From the NCBI GenBank assembly GCA_905250115.1, contig CAJNOI010000044.1, positions 520,262 through 584,261 on the forward strand: a stretch of 64,000 bases of DNA. Direction: 5' to 3'. Every line of letters begins with the position of its first letter. The stretch's first letter is position 1. Shown piece after piece: positions 49,562 to 62,142 of the stretch. The DNA is from Adineta steineri. Its lineage: Eukaryota > Rotifera > Eurotatoria > Adinetida > Adinetidae. The notes under the pieces were generated by a model, which did not search any database, was not told the origin of the DNA, and worked only from the letters and a program-made list of their open reading frames with translations. Position numbers and translations under genes: made by a program.

Positions 49562-51502
49562 TTAAATATAATCTAATATTGTATTTCGTGCTCCTAATTC
49601 CTTTCCTTTTTGTACTCGTTCAATATCAATTCGAGTTAATAATACTTCTGGATGTTTTTTATATTCTTTACGAAATGTACGAATTAAAATATTGACTGCA
49701 TGTCCAAATTCTAGTAATGCTTGTTTCATTGTTTGTTTTTGAATTGCTAAACAATGACCAAGACCATTTCGAGTCCTAGCAAAATCATAATGTTTATATG
49801 GTAAACATTGTTTTTGTATATCGAAAGCTGTTTGAAAAGATTTTTCCGCTTGATTTATATCATGTTTAACAAAATATGTATAACCAATACCAATAAATGA
49901 TTTTGCAATATCAGGATGAATATCTGGTAAATTTTTACATAATGTATCATTTCCTAATGTAAAATGTTCTAATGCTTGATCAATTTGTTGTGTAACAGTT
50001 AAACTAATAAAACCAAGAGCAATATTTGCTCGTGCACGTACAATTTTATCAGTTGCATCTGATATTATTTTCATTAATATTGTGCGTCCTTTTGTAATAT
50101 TATCATTTGATGTTAATATATTAACATACGCACGTAATAAATTAGCATCATGAGAATCTTCAGGTAATTTTTCAAGATATTGATTTGCTTGTTCACAATG
50201 ATTTTGACGTATAGCTAATTCAGCTAATTCTTCATAATGATTCGTATTTTCAAACCATTTTTCTGCTTGATAATATAAACTTTTATACATTAAAATTCGA
50301 CCAAATCCATGATGAATACTATTTAATTTATTTAAATCATTCAAATAATATTCATATAGATTTTGAATAGATTGATTTTTATTAAGTGTGGAACATATAT
50401 TCATACCAATTAACCAATATGGATCTTCTTGTTCAATAAATTCAATTTTCATAATTCGATATCGTGATCCAAACCAAAATAATACTTGATCAGTTTCGAT
50501 TTCACAATAAGGAACAATATGAGATGTTTCCGCATCAACATTTATTTCAAATATAACTTTATATTTTGTTTTTTCATCCTTCTTATCAACTATTGAATTC
50601 AATGCTGCATCTCTATGAGCATGTGTTATAAGAAATTCAGTAAAAATAATAATATCACCGATACGATGTTTCATTCCGTCGAGTTCATCCGTTGTTAACC
50701 ATGTACCATAATTAGCAGTAAATTTCGGTGTATCTTTTATAAAACGATTACATTCATCAGTTATTTGTCGATAGAATGATCTTATAAACCAACGAAGTGT
50801 CCATAATTGAATTATATCAGTTGAATTTAAATGAATAGTAGATAAATCTCGTTTATACCATTCTTTAATAGATAAATCTGGTTTAAAATTTTTTAATTTA
50901 TCATTTTCTTCTTCATGTATTAGACAATAATTTTCAAAATCTTCAACTCCATCATTATTATCATCTGAATTTTGAAGTAAAAGATTAAGTGCAAGTTGAT
51001 CATATATATTATTATCATCTTTAAAACGTTCTAATGGCTTTGGAATATATTCCTGTTGTTCTTGTTCTTGTTCATTTTGAACTTCCATTGGTTGTGGATT
51101 TTGTTTCGTAAGTTTTAATATATCATTTTGTATATGTTTAAGTATCTTAGGAAAATCTGAATCTACACATTGAACTTTATCACATTGCTGTGCCCATTGA
51201 TTATGTCTAACAATATCCATACAATAAACATAAATATCTTTAACTTGATTTAATGGTTGAAGACGAGTTGGAACAAGCATGTGACCATATTTACCTGAAA
51301 TAAGAATTGATATACATGGTGGTTCAGGTTCAGCTGATTCAATTAATTCAAGACATGCTGTTGGATCGGTAAAGAAAAATACTTGTTCAAAAAGTGAAAG
51401 AAATATAGTTTTTATTTCAGGATCTTGTCCAGAATTATCATCAAGCCAAACAAGAGCGAGACCATTTTTTGGCGATTGCTTTTTTTCAGTAGATGTTGCC
51501 AT
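49562..51502 (-). CDS. ADP-ribosyltransferase-like TPR protein, probably inactive
   Basis: A 646-residue protein coded by one exon. Residues about 15-125 form an alpha/beta N-terminal domain (LALVWLDD, CISILISGKYGHMLVP, IYVYCMDIVRHNQWA). Residues about 215-370 follow the layout I associate with bdelloid NAD-arginine ADP-ribosyltransferase domains (KVIFEINVDAE then CEIETDQVLFWFGSRYRI). From about 385 onward are TPR-type helix pairs (YYQAEKWFENTNHYEELAELA, HPDIAKSFIGIGYTYFVKHD with QAEKSFQTAFDIQ), as in kinesin-light-chain-like repeats. The R-S-ExE catalytic signature expected of an active transferase is not seen; the place of the final ExE reads TDQVL. It may therefore act through TPR-mediated binding. 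The family assignment is from remembered architecture and is moderate; the TPR part is firm. Confidence 0.6.
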   Translation of the reverse strand: MATSTEKKQSPKNGLALVWLDDNSGQDPEIKTIFLSLFEQVFFFTDPTACLELIESAEPEPPCISILISGKYGHMLVPTRLQPLNQVKDIYVYCMDIVRHNQWAQQCDKVQCVDSDFPKILKHIQNDILKLTKQNPQPMEVQNEQEQEQQEYIPKPLERFKDDNNIYDQLALNLLLQNSDDNNDGVEDFENYCLIHEEENDKLKNFKPDLSIKEWYKRDLSTIHLNSTDIIQLWTLRWFIRSFYRQITDECNRFIKDTPKFTANYGTWLTTDELDGMKHRIGDIIIFTEFLITHAHRDAALNSIVDKKDEKTKYKVIFEINVDAETSHIVPYCEIETDQVLFWFGSRYRIMKIEFIEQEDPYWLIGMNICSTLNKNQSIQNLYEYYLNDLNKLNSIHHGFGRILMYKSLYYQAEKWFENTNHYEELAELAIRQNHCEQANQYLEKLPEDSHDANLLRAYVNILTSNDNITKGRTILMKIISDATDKIVRARANIALGFISLTVTQQIDQALEHFTLGNDTLCKNLPDIHPDIAKSFIGIGYTYFVKHDINQAEKSFQTAFDIQKQCLPYKHYDFARTRNGLGHCLAIQKQTMKQALLEFGHAVNILIRTFRKEYKKHPEVLLTRIDIERVQKGKELGARNTILDYI

Positions 51503-52275
51503 ACTGTTTTATATTTTTTCCAACATAAAAATAAAGTAAATGTGATTGAGGTAGATTATTTTTTTTTCTCGTTCTTCCTTCGCTCGTTTACTTGTATTCA
51601 CACGTTTTTCTTTCGACGAAGAAAATGCGTCCTTTTTTTTTCTTCCTTTTTCTTCGCATTCGTGAAGGTTATAAAATGTTTTTATCTATGAAGAATTTAA
51701 AAAGTACGGCAAATAGAATATTCATTACTATTTAAAATATTGTGAGATTGGATTTGTTCGCGGAAAATATATGAAATATTAGAAGATTTCAATCGTTGGC
51801 AACGAAACAGATAAAGAAAAGAAAATAATAGTTAAAAAAGTGAAGACATACAAATGCTTTTTTTATTATTCTCTATATATTTAATTACGGAATATTATCA
51901 ACAGTACACATTTTTATAACTGAACGGTATCTTATATTCATTGAATTTTTAAGATCCTTATAATTATAATTTAGACTAGTTTTCTAACATATTTTAATAT
52001 ACAGTAAATTAATGATCAAAACTAAGGAGAACAAATTGTTTTTATGTGATTTTCTCGGATTGGAGATGTAAGAATATCAATAGTATACTGAGTATTGGTA
52101 TAGATATTATTTGAAGGTGTATATTTCACCATTTTCTTTCGTTTACTCTTATCTATCAACCAGCTTTTAACACATGTGTAACTCTTATTACCAAATCGAT
52201 ACACAATGGTGATCCTTCACAAAGAACGTGTGCGAACATTTTTTCGTATATAAATGATATACACTAAAATCTTCC

Positions 52276-52335
52276 TAATATGAACACCACTGGGACCGGA
52301 AAATAGTGTTCATTATACGGAGGTGTTCATTATAA
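52276..52335. mobile_element. Solo transposon end resembling pogo/Tigger
   Basis: CACTGGGACCGGAAAATAG is followed by two copies of GTGTTCATTATA 17 bp apart, and preceded by the near-complement TAATATGAACAC. Iterated GTTC(A/G)TTATA words behind a GGACCG motif are typical of pogo/Tigger-type ends. The opposite end was not found. Confidence 0.4.
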
Positions 52336-52394
52336 AGAGTTAATATATAATACAGCTTGAAATGGAAGAAATCTTAGAATATTTGCTTATACTT

Positions 52395-52962
52395 TTATAG
52401 TAGAGAAACACCACAGTATCTATTCTATTGTTCATTTCTTACCCATGTAAAAAAAACTATTGACGTAAAAATCAACTGAAAAATGATTATAATCGGTTAA
52501 AATTGGATTAAAAATCGATTTAAATCATACACCTTTGATCGATTTTTGACATTTTTAACCGGTTCTGATCGAATATAACCGAGAAAAACTCAGCGTTTCT
52601 TGATTATTATGAAAAGCTTCAATTAAAATCGATTAAGAATTCACAAAAAAATTGATTATAATTGATTTTTGTCAATGACAAATGGAAAAATATAGTTCGG
52701 GTTTCATCAATTACAATCAATGTTTTGTGAATTCTTAATCGATTCTAATTGAAGTTTTTCATAATAATCAAGAAACGTTGAGTTTTTCTCGGTTATATCC
52801 GATCAGAACCGGTTAAAAATGTCAAAAACCGATTAAAGGTGTATGATTTAAATCGATTTTTAATCATATTTTAACCGATTATAATCTGATTTTTCTTTAA
52901 ATATTTTTACATGGATTATAGTACAGAAACACCCGAGTATCTATTCTATTGTTCATTTCTTA
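52395..52962. mobile_element. Long palindromic element flanked by 47-bp direct repeats
   Basis: 52443-52914 is an imperfect palindrome with arms of about 225 bp (ends CCATGTAAAAA and TTTTTACATGG) around a loop of roughly 35 bp near 52668-52704. It is flanked by 47-bp direct repeats, 52395-52441 and 52916-52962, with 44 of 47 positions identical. No coding sequence is inside. It looks like a foldback MITE, but the flanking repeats are far longer than a normal target-site duplication. Confidence 0.85.
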
Positions 52963-54934
52963 TTAGTTAAACGATTTTAATAAAAAAAAAATTCAAACTA
53001 TAATACAAAAACAAAACTTATTTTTTTCCACAAAAATCTTCCAATGTTGTATGTCTTATTGCTTTCGAATCAATATATAGGTCTATTAATTTGAGTTTCT
53101 GCTTAATTCGAGTTCAAATATAAACGGATATTAAAAAAAAAGAACTAATACATATTTCTAGGAGTAGATTTAGTTTTAGAATAATTTGCAGATAAATCCC
53201 CCTCACTCGCCCCTTGGTTGTATAAATGAATCATATACATCTTGGAGTAAAACTAAAACTGAATCTGTTCTTAAATTTGAGCATTTATTTTCGAATTAAT
53301 AGTATGCAGTTGGATGTTTATTTGTATTCGAATTCGAATTACGTAGCTCATCAAAACATGTGAGAGAAAGGAGGAAGAGGTCAAAAAAACATCGTGTACA
53401 TTTTTTACATTGGAGAGGTAACAACAATACCAAACGAGATCGAAAAAAAGCGTTCACTGTTCAGAATAAAGAGCTATTCATATAGAAGAGATTCATTTGC
53501 AGCAAAAATGGCTCCGTCGGATCTGAAACAGTTCATAAAACAGAAGATTTCACTATCGAGAAGTTTTACTGTACTCTCATATATAAGTTTGCATACATAT
53601 TGAAGACATTGATAAAACCTAAAAGGTTTGCATCTGTAGTGCATTTTAATCGAGAAAATATTATGTTGCTCTTTGTGTATTCATTTGATTAGATTTTAAT
53701 TATATCCATAAAATTTTATCAGAGAAGAAATCAATATATAAGATGAATTAAGTTTCTATCATTTATATCAATACTTTTACATTATTTTCAGTTTTCTAAT
53801 AGTACTTTTCATTCATAATATTTTTTTGTTTTTTTGATCAATATTGTTATATTCATTTTTTCTAAGATTGGTGATTTGATATCTATCAGAATACTTTATT
53901 TACTTCATCATACCCATATATTTTTCGTATTAAAAGAATGAATAGCGTTCGATACATTAATCATTTATGTGCATAATAAAGGTAAAGAAAACAAAAGGGC
54001 ATTATATTATATTAATTGGATTGTTTTAATATAATGACTAGCTGTATTTTATTCTACTATATTTAGCTATTGGTTGTCACATAAACATATTTGTTATATG
54101 AAAGTATATTGGAGTTTATCTTTTGAATAATATGCATTTGCTTATTATGCACAACGTAAGGGGTTATATAGAAATAAAATATGTTTTTTTTTCGTTTGTC
54201 ATGTTTTATAAGCAATTTTTTCCAATCATCATATGTCAGTTGTACCTGTGTATTACCTTGAACGACTAGTACGATGGTTTCAAACAACGTGTTAATCTAA
54301 GTTAGTTATATCGTTTCTTTTTTTTTTATTAAAAAAAAATTCTATTAAATTTTCAAAATTAATTTCACGTCTTTACGCAAAACAAAATTGTCAAAAATAA
54401 ATGATCAAAGTCAATAATTTGACCTATTGATTCTGTACTAATATATAATTTCGAAGATAGAATATAAGGATGAGAATAAAAGTATATTCGAAACAAAACT
54501 AGATATTAAAAATAAACTTGTATGAAGAAAATAGACACAACAATCGAAATAATTACTAATCTACTTTATTTATAGAAAGATTTAATTGTATATAGTTTAT
54601 ACGTATAAATATATTGTTTGCAATATTGACGGAAAAGAATGGATTCTGTTTTAATTCATTGTTTTCAAATAACGTATGTAAAATTATCGTCCGATATATT
54701 TATCAGGCCATTTATCACGTGTTCAGTATATGTAGATCATGATATCTACTGAATGGAATGAATGAAAAGATAGTGATGTTCTACATGTGCTTTCTTACTG
54801 TATATATAGTGTTGAAAATGATTTAACTTTTCAGTCTCTTAAGTAAGTCATCGAGGTATACTGTGTCATTCTACAGTCATCTGTAATCTATCTAGAGTAT
54901 TATTTTTATAGGTGATTAGGTGCAATTTCTATGG

Positions 54935-54946
54935 TATATAAAATAG
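54935..54946 (+). promoter_or_regulatory. TATA box of the P450 gene
   Basis: TATATAAAATAG lies 82-93 bp before the start codon at 55028, which fits a transcription start near 54965-54975 and a short 5' UTR. Confidence 0.55.
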
Positions 54947-55027
54947 GCATGACTTGAAACACAATCATACATTTGTGAAGCAACGATAGATATTATTTAT
55001 CATTATTTACATTCCCGTTCGAGTGAT

Positions 55028-56757
55028 ATGTTGGTTACAACTGTTCTTTTTATTTGTGTCGTATATTTATTTATTTCATATTTATGGATTATTAATAATT
55101 CTTATAATTATTTTAAACATCATGGTATTCCAGCACCACCATATCGTTTCTTCTATGGTCATTATAAAGATCTTTGGTCAGTAAAATCATTTTCAAAAAA
55201 ATTACAAGAATGGACAAGACAATATGGTTCGATATATGGATTATATGCTGGTACAACACCAATGTATGTTGTATCCGATGTTGATTTTCTTGAAGAAGTT
55301 TATATTAAACAATTTTCATCATTTCATTCACGTCGTTTACCAGTTATATTACGTCTTCAAACCGGTCATAAAGTGCATTTATTTAGTGCAATTGGAGCGA
55401 GATGGCGTCGTCAACGACAAGTTATCAATCCAACATTTTCATCGACAAAACTTCAGCTAATGTCTCCACTTGTTAATAATTGTATTACAGCAATGTTAAA
55501 TAAAATATCTAGTATTGTTCATAATAAAAATACTGAAATTAATATATATCTATTATATAAACGCATGACAATGGATGTTATATGTAAGTATATAATTATC
55601 TATGATATATATTATGCTGTAATTTTTTTTATTTAGGTCGTTGTGCATTTGGTATTGATACTGATATGCAAAATGATACTGATAATATATATTTAAGAAA
55701 ATCAGCTGGAACATTTGAAATCGATGTTGATAGATTATCTATAGTTAAATTAACTAATTTATTACCATTTTTTATCAATCCTTTTCGTTATTTATTTTTA
55801 TTTCAAATTGCTATTCGTAGAATATTAATAAGATTAATTCCATCATTAAGTAAATATATTGAGGAAACACCTGGTTCATGGTTAACAAATCGTGTTAGAG
55901 ATGTTGTTAATATTCGACGTACATCATCATTAAAACGTGTAGATTTATTACAACTTATGATGGATGCTTCAACACATGATAAAGTTAAAGTAAGATTTAT
56001 TTGAAAAAAAAACAACTTCTATAATTTCATTTTTAGGATCATAGTGATGAACGATTAATGTCAAAAGTATTACATTCAGATGAAGTTGTTAGTAATGTAT
56101 TTCTTTTCATGATTGCTGGTTATGAAACAACATCAACTGCACTTGCTTATTCAACTTATGTACTCGCTACAGAACCACATATTCAAGATAAACTTGTTGC
56201 AGAAATCAATCAAATCGATTGGAAGAATAATAATGATGATGAAGATATTTATCAACAAGCAGTAAATCTTTCTTATCTAGATCTGTTCGTTCGTGAAGTT
56301 CTTCGAATGTATCCTATAACAAGTAAAGGACAATCAAGAGAGTGCAATACAACTGCAAATGTTTGTGGTCATATTATTGAAAAAGGTTGGTAATAGTATA
56401 AAAATTCATATTCATTCATCGATTTTTATTTTCGTTATAGATAGTATAATTCAACCGGATATATTTTCTATTCATTACAATGCAGATTTATGGGGACCGG
56501 AAGATCCAAATCTGTTTTTACCTGAACGACATAGTGTAAAACGTCATCCAGTTGCTTGGATCCCGTTTGGTGTAGGTCCACGAAATTGTATTGGAATGAG
56601 ATTTGCTTTGATGGAATTAAAGATGTGTTTAATTCAATTACTTCGTGAATATCGAGTATTAGCTGGTGATAAAATTGAAGAAGGATTTCAAAGACAAGAA
56701 AGACTTGTTATACAACCTGAAGCAATATTTGTTAAACTTGAAAAACGTTCTTTTTAA
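55028..56757 (+). CDS. Cytochrome P450, CYP3 clan
   Basis: Microsomal haem-thiolate monooxygenase of 524 residues from exons 55028-55583, 55637-55989, 56037-56385 and 56441-56757; phases agree. An N-terminal membrane anchor (TTVLFICVVYLFISYLWII) is followed by a Pro-rich hinge (GIPAPPYRFFYGH) and a C-helix WRRQRQVINPTFSS. The I-helix oxygen-binding motif is AGYETTSTA, the K-helix ExxR is VREVLRMYP, the PER segment is LFLPERHSV, and the haem loop is PFGVGPRNCIGMRFA with the axial Cys. The ends of the protein match CYP3A/CYP9-like members best. Substrate cannot be told; detoxification or lipid oxidation is usual. The gene is complete with no frameshift. A TATA box lies upstream and AATAAA at 56846-56851. 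Confidence 0.94.
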
Positions 56758-58027
56758 AATAATTAATTATCATGTAGAAACAACCAAAAATTTTTTTTTT
56801 TTCTTTATAATTGTAAATTATTTTTTATTTTTAATCTAGAGTGGTAATAAAAATTAATTTCGAAAACATATCTTAGAGTATCATGTTTGTTTTATGTTAA
56901 CGTTTTCTAGCAGATGATAAATCTCAAATATATCATTCAAATTTTATACAATACTAATGTAAGATAAAGTATATAAAATGTATTTTTTAGAAGGTTAGAT
57001 GTAATAGTACATTAATCGTTATAAATCATATATGATTAGATGAAATGATCGATCAATCAATGTGATATAAATAAATAAATAAATAGTTATATTAATTAAA
57101 CTTTTTGCTATTGTAAATTATAACGAAAAGTTAGTTGACTTTAGTTACTTATCAACTATTGACAAACTATATTGGTTAAATAGAATTTATAATTTAAAGT
57201 TTTTTCTTGAAAGAAAAATAAATCGCTTCCATATGGAAGAACTAATATTAACATTATGTAATACAAAAAAGGTTTTTAATTGCTTAGTACACAAAGACAA
57301 TAGTGTCTATTATTCAACATCAGTGACATTAGTAAAGGTCTAGTTAGCCTATGTTCTTTTAAATGCTAACTAAATTAAAAGGAAAAAGTATAGATTATTA
57401 TTTTTCAATTATAGAATAACCATTCTTTGTAGAGTCATTAGACTTTCGCATTTACTTGTTCTCTTAACTTCCGCATTATTTTATAACTTGTAAATCACTT
57501 TCGTCTTTTTTTCGTTAAACAAAAACTACCATGTAAGTATGATGATGATTGTATACCATTATGCAATCTTTTCAATGTGCCAAATGTTTGCCTTGTCCCA
57601 TCTGTTTCTCACCAACGTTATTGAACACAAGCTAAATTGGTTAAAACTTTATCCTGTGATTGATATGAATTAAAATCATAGGTGATTTATGTATTCTATA
57701 TCTACGTATGTATAAGACATTTAAGAAGACTATGTATTTGTTTCTTTTCATTAGAAATTTGCTTAATATTTTATACTTCGATACATACAATACATTCGGT
57801 CACATTCGTTCTTCCATTTAACGATGAACTCTTGACCAATTTTTTTCTCTCTTCATTCTTTTTTTTTCTTCTTTCTCATTCTTACGTTCTTTAATACAGA
57901 CAATGTTCTATGCTGGTTCACATTCATCATTTTAACTTAGGCTTTTTTCCTCATTCTCTTTTTTTTCTCATTTCTTTTTGTACGTACAAGAAATCATCAC
58001 TTTCTTTTTTTTTCTTTATTAGATCAA
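56758..58027. other. Intergenic region
   Basis: 1.27 kb between the P450 and LRR receptor genes, both plus strand. It is AT-rich then CT-rich toward the LRR gene. No gene is recognised. Confidence 0.6.
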
Positions 58028-60186
58028 ATGTATCAAATCAATTTCGTATTTTTTCTTATATTATTTATTATATCCAGTATTCTAACTGATAATAATTTCA
58101 ATTCAACAGAGACTTCTATTGTATCAATTGAACAATCATGTATCTTTTGTCAAACAACAGCATGTCATTGTCCTACAGAAGAATTGACTTTGAATTGTTC
58201 ATATTATTTACTTGATTTACCTTATATAGAAAATTGTTCACATAGAATAATATGGGAAATTGTTGATTTTTCATCACGTAATTTTGAATCATTAGATTCA
58301 AAAAAACTTTTATCATTACGTATGAAACGTTTATTATTAAAATCAAATTTAATAACAGCTATACATGATAATACATTTGATTCAATCGGTGATATTCTTA
58401 TTGAACTTAATTTAGAAATGAATCAATTAGTAAATATATCATCAAATTGGTTAAATTCAAAATTAATTTATTTAAAAAAATTAAATTTAGCATTAAATCA
58501 ACTTGAAGTTATTTCTTTCGATCATATTCAGTTATCTAATTTACGCGAATTAAATTTATCACGTAATCAAATCGATATATTTCCCGATAAAATTCATCAA
58601 TGGACTTCTTTAACTATACTTGATTTATCATTTAATAAACTTTCTAGTATACCTCGATATGCGCTTATGGGTCTCAATAATTTAACTTGGTTATCATTAG
58701 CATCAAATAGAAATTTAAATTGTAAGTAATTAAATTATTTAATGTTATCACAATATACATAAGGTCAAAGAGTGTAGAATATTATCTATTTGCTGTATCA
58801 TGGATGAATAGAAATATATTTTTCATACTACTTCAATTGAAAAGAAAAGGTTTTGAAGTGTTTGATGCTTTAGTACAAATGTGAGGAATAAGTATTAAAC
58901 GTTTAAATATGATCACTTTAGAACATATGTTCGATGTTGTCATAGCATTATTATCAGGGTAAACATCATTGCATTTTTATATGTAAGTATAAGAGACGGA
59001 AGATATCATTTACTTGTTCTATCGTCGAAAAGCAAAAATACATAACTGACACTACTTCAACACACACAACAAAATGAGCTTATCGAACATGTAAAAGTAC
59101 TTGATGCTTGAGTATAAGTATCAATTCCTTCAGTAAGTGAGCACTCGAAATCGATTGTTTTTAAGATCAGTTGAAATCTTTAGATTTCATCAGATTTATG
59201 TATCAACTGCTATTTCTTGATAAGATATGTGTAATGAAATGTATAGAAAATTTCCATAAGCTATTGTTTTAAAATTACAGGTAAAAATGAATGATTGTCC
59301 GAAAGCGATTTACACTGTAATATAATAGCTGCTTTATTTAATATAAATCAATTTATCTCTAGGTATTATTCAAGATTCTTTTAAATATCTTAAATCATTA
59401 CAATATCTTGATTTATCAAGTACAAGTTTACTTGAATTTGATGCATGTATATTATTTCCATTAATTGGTTTAAAAACATTACGAATTGAACATGTTACAC
59501 TTAATTGTACATCATGTTGGTTACCTATAGCAAGAGAAAATTCATTACAATTATTTGGACAATGTCTTAATAATCAAACAATTCAATCATTCGATTCACT
59601 TACGGATAAACAATTTCAATATGCTTGTTCAAAATCATCTATTGATTGTACATCAGATTATTGTGAACCAGGTTCAATAAATCATGATGGAATAATTCAT
59701 AAAACATTTTCATTATCAAAAACTTCTTATAAAATAAAAAATCCTACAGTCAAAATTATACTTAGTATTGTATTTAGTATTATTACATTTATTATCTTAA
59801 TTCTATTTATTATTTTATTATCTCGATGGAAACAAGGTAAAAAATTATTTTGTTGTCATTTTCTTCAAACAACAACAGCAACAACAATAGCTGAAGCAAC
59901 ACGTCGTCGTCGTCAACATCATAAACAAATTATTGATAATAATCCAGTTGTTATCGAATCTGTTGTTACACATGGTGCAAATATGAATGTACCACCATAT
60001 CCATATAATAATTATGCGTATCTTAATGATGAAATTTCAAATAATAAACGAAAACTCTATAATCCAATGTTTGCCGATTCTCCAACATCAGACATTCGGC
60101 AACAACAACAACAACCACCTGTAGTAGTAGTTGTATCAGATGATAGTACTTCTTATAATAGTCATTCATATTCCGAACAACTGTGA
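58028..60186 (+). CDS. Leucine-rich repeat single-pass receptor-like protein
   Basis: 505 residues from exons 58028-58721 and 59363-60186, joined in phase across a 641-nt intron. A signal peptide is followed by a Cys-rich LRR N-cap (SCIFCQTTACHC with LTLNC), about seven to eight LRRs (for example LRELNLSRNQIDIFPDKI, LTILDLSFNKLSSIPRYAL), and a C-cap region with LNCTSCWLP, FGQCLNN and DYCEPG cysteines. A transmembrane helix follows (IILSIVFSIITFIILILFII), then about 120 residues of tail with RRRRQHH, poly-Gln and poly-Val. There is no TIR or kinase domain, so it is not a Toll receptor. Adhesion or ligand binding is the general expectation. A pyrimidine-rich acceptor (CTTTATTAG) ends 6 nt before the ATG. 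A decayed copy of the tail lies at 63222-63375. Confidence 0.85.
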
Positions 60187-61211
60187 CATGATAGAAATAA
60201 AAACTTTGCGAATGAGTGTATGTTTACCAACATCGAATATGTACTTTCATATATTTGTAAAAAATAAAAATTCTATACTTTGGAATAATATATGTTTAAC
60301 GGAGAAAAGTAAATAAGCTATATCGGTTTATGAAAAGATAATATCAACTTATATGTTTTCTGTTTTTCAAAGAAATGTATAATGTGAACTAAAATGAACT
60401 GTTTGTGATTAAACATTTAATCATTCATGTATTAAATGTCTATAAATAGTTCTGACAAGGTGTTAATAGAATATAATTATTACACTTGAATTCTTTGCTG
60501 CAAAAAAAAATGATTCATAGGTTCATTAACCTTGCAGTGATAGGAAAGAAAAGTCGAATTAAAAAGTCTCTACTGAATTATGTATGATTACGAGAAAAAA
60601 AAACAATTCGAATAGAATCCGTGTCAATGAAAAGATTCTGTTCATTTCTTATTGAATTCAACATGTACTGACAATCGCGTTTTATGAAATATTAAAATCA
60701 TCTATTTCACTATATTCTCATGTTTAGTAAGCACATGATTGTTCATTATACACGTACCTAATGACGTGTATGTGTGTGACATGCAATAGAATTACGTCAT
60801 AGATGATCTTGACACGTATTTTAGATTTTTTTTCAAGGTTATTCATTCCGCTTTTTTTCTTCTAAAGACTTAGTTTGATGATATAATATTTAATTACTTC
60901 TATGAAACATCATCCATTATAGGATTCTATAATAATGTCAATCAATTTGTAAAACAATCAAACAAAAACTCTCGTACACTATATTTTATTTGATTCTTAC
61001 AAACATTATAATCCGTAGTGTTTGTCGAATGTATTCCTGTATCTATAGACATCTATTGTCATACACTATATTTATATCTTTTGACTGATCAATCAAATCA
61101 TCTGATTATTTCTTTAGCATTTGAAATAAATGTAACAGCATATGACTGAATATATATATACCTATTCAGAACTAGTTTCCCATATTATTTATCGTTTAAT
61201 ACTGTACCATA
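60187..61211. other. Intergenic region
   Basis: About 1 kb between the LRR receptor and LRRC57. AATAAA at 60196-60201 probably ends the LRR receptor transcript. Nothing else was identified. Confidence 0.6.
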
Positions 61212-62142
61212 ATGGGAAATAATAATAGTGCTACTGGTAATAGTCCCTTGAAAAAACATATTGAAACGGCAACAAAAACAGGTGTACTTCAATATGATAA
61301 TAAGAAACTAAAGGAAGTATGTAGAAATCAATTGAATGATACATCTCTTAATTTCGATTATTTATTAGATAAATCCTGGTCTTTGTCTACCAGGTTTGCG
61401 TAGTTTATCATTGAATGATAATGAACTTCAAACAATTCCTACGGAAATTAGTTTAATGGTTAATTTAAAAAATTTAAGTCTTCGAAATAATCAAATCGGT
61501 AGGATTCTTTCTTATCTATTAAAAATAAATTTTTAAATTTTTAGTTCAATTACCTGATTGTTTTGGTCAATTGAAAAAACTTGAAAATATTCAATTAGGT
61601 CAAAATCAACTTTATACATTACCATCATCATTTGCAAATTTAAGTAATTTAAAACATATAACTTTATCAAATAATCGTTTTACAATTATTCCTGAATCAA
61701 TACTTAAATTACAAAATTTACAATTACTTGATTTATCATCGAATCAAATAACACAAATTCCAGATCAAATTCAAACACTTCAAGTTGATGAATTAAATCT
61801 TAATGACAATCGAGTAAGATATTTTTCTTTTTTTTAATATTTATCTATTTATTATTTTTTAGGTGAATAAAATTTCGGATCATATTCGTTTATGTCCTCG
61901 TTTGAAAACATTACGTCTTGATCGAAATAATCTTAATTTAGATCTTATTCCAGTTAGTTTATTACTTGATTCAAATTTATCATTACTTTCATATGATGGA
62001 AATCGATTTGATGAAAAAGCTTTTCAAGGCAAAGAAGGATACGAACAAGTAATTATATATATTTGATAAAAATTAAGTATATATCGATTCTCTATTTTAG
62101 TACATGCAACGGTTTACAGCTAGTCGACGAAAACTTGAATAG
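61212..62142 (+). CDS. LRRC57: LRRC57-like leucine-rich repeat protein
   Basis: Cytoplasmic LRR protein of 243 residues (human 239) from exons 61212-61316, 61369-61498, 61545-61813, 61863-62048 and 62101-62142. It begins MGNNNS, a likely N-myristoylation site as in the human protein (MGNSALRAHVETAQ); the text then matches through KKHIETATKTGVLQYDNKKL. About seven LRRs follow (for example LRSLSLNDNELQTIPTEI, LQLLDLSSNQITQIPDQI) and the end reads MQRFTASRRKLE, as in the human MERFTATKKKFA. Its molecular role is not well defined; membrane association through the lipid anchor is likely. The stretch 61317-61368 reads open but is an intron, because skipping it restores the family alignment. Confidence 0.93.

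Larger units (their letters stand above)
51503..54934. other. Intergenic region with repeat elements
   Basis: About 3.4 kb with no convincing gene. It holds the pogo/Tigger-like end at 52276-52335 and the long palindrome with flanking direct repeats at 52395-52962. Other open frames are short and compositional. Confidence 0.6.

Noticed and set aside
61317..61403. Continuation of the first LRRC57 exon to a stop
   Set aside because: Removing the intron 61317-61368 keeps the frame and restores the LRRC57 alignment; the open continuation is intron.
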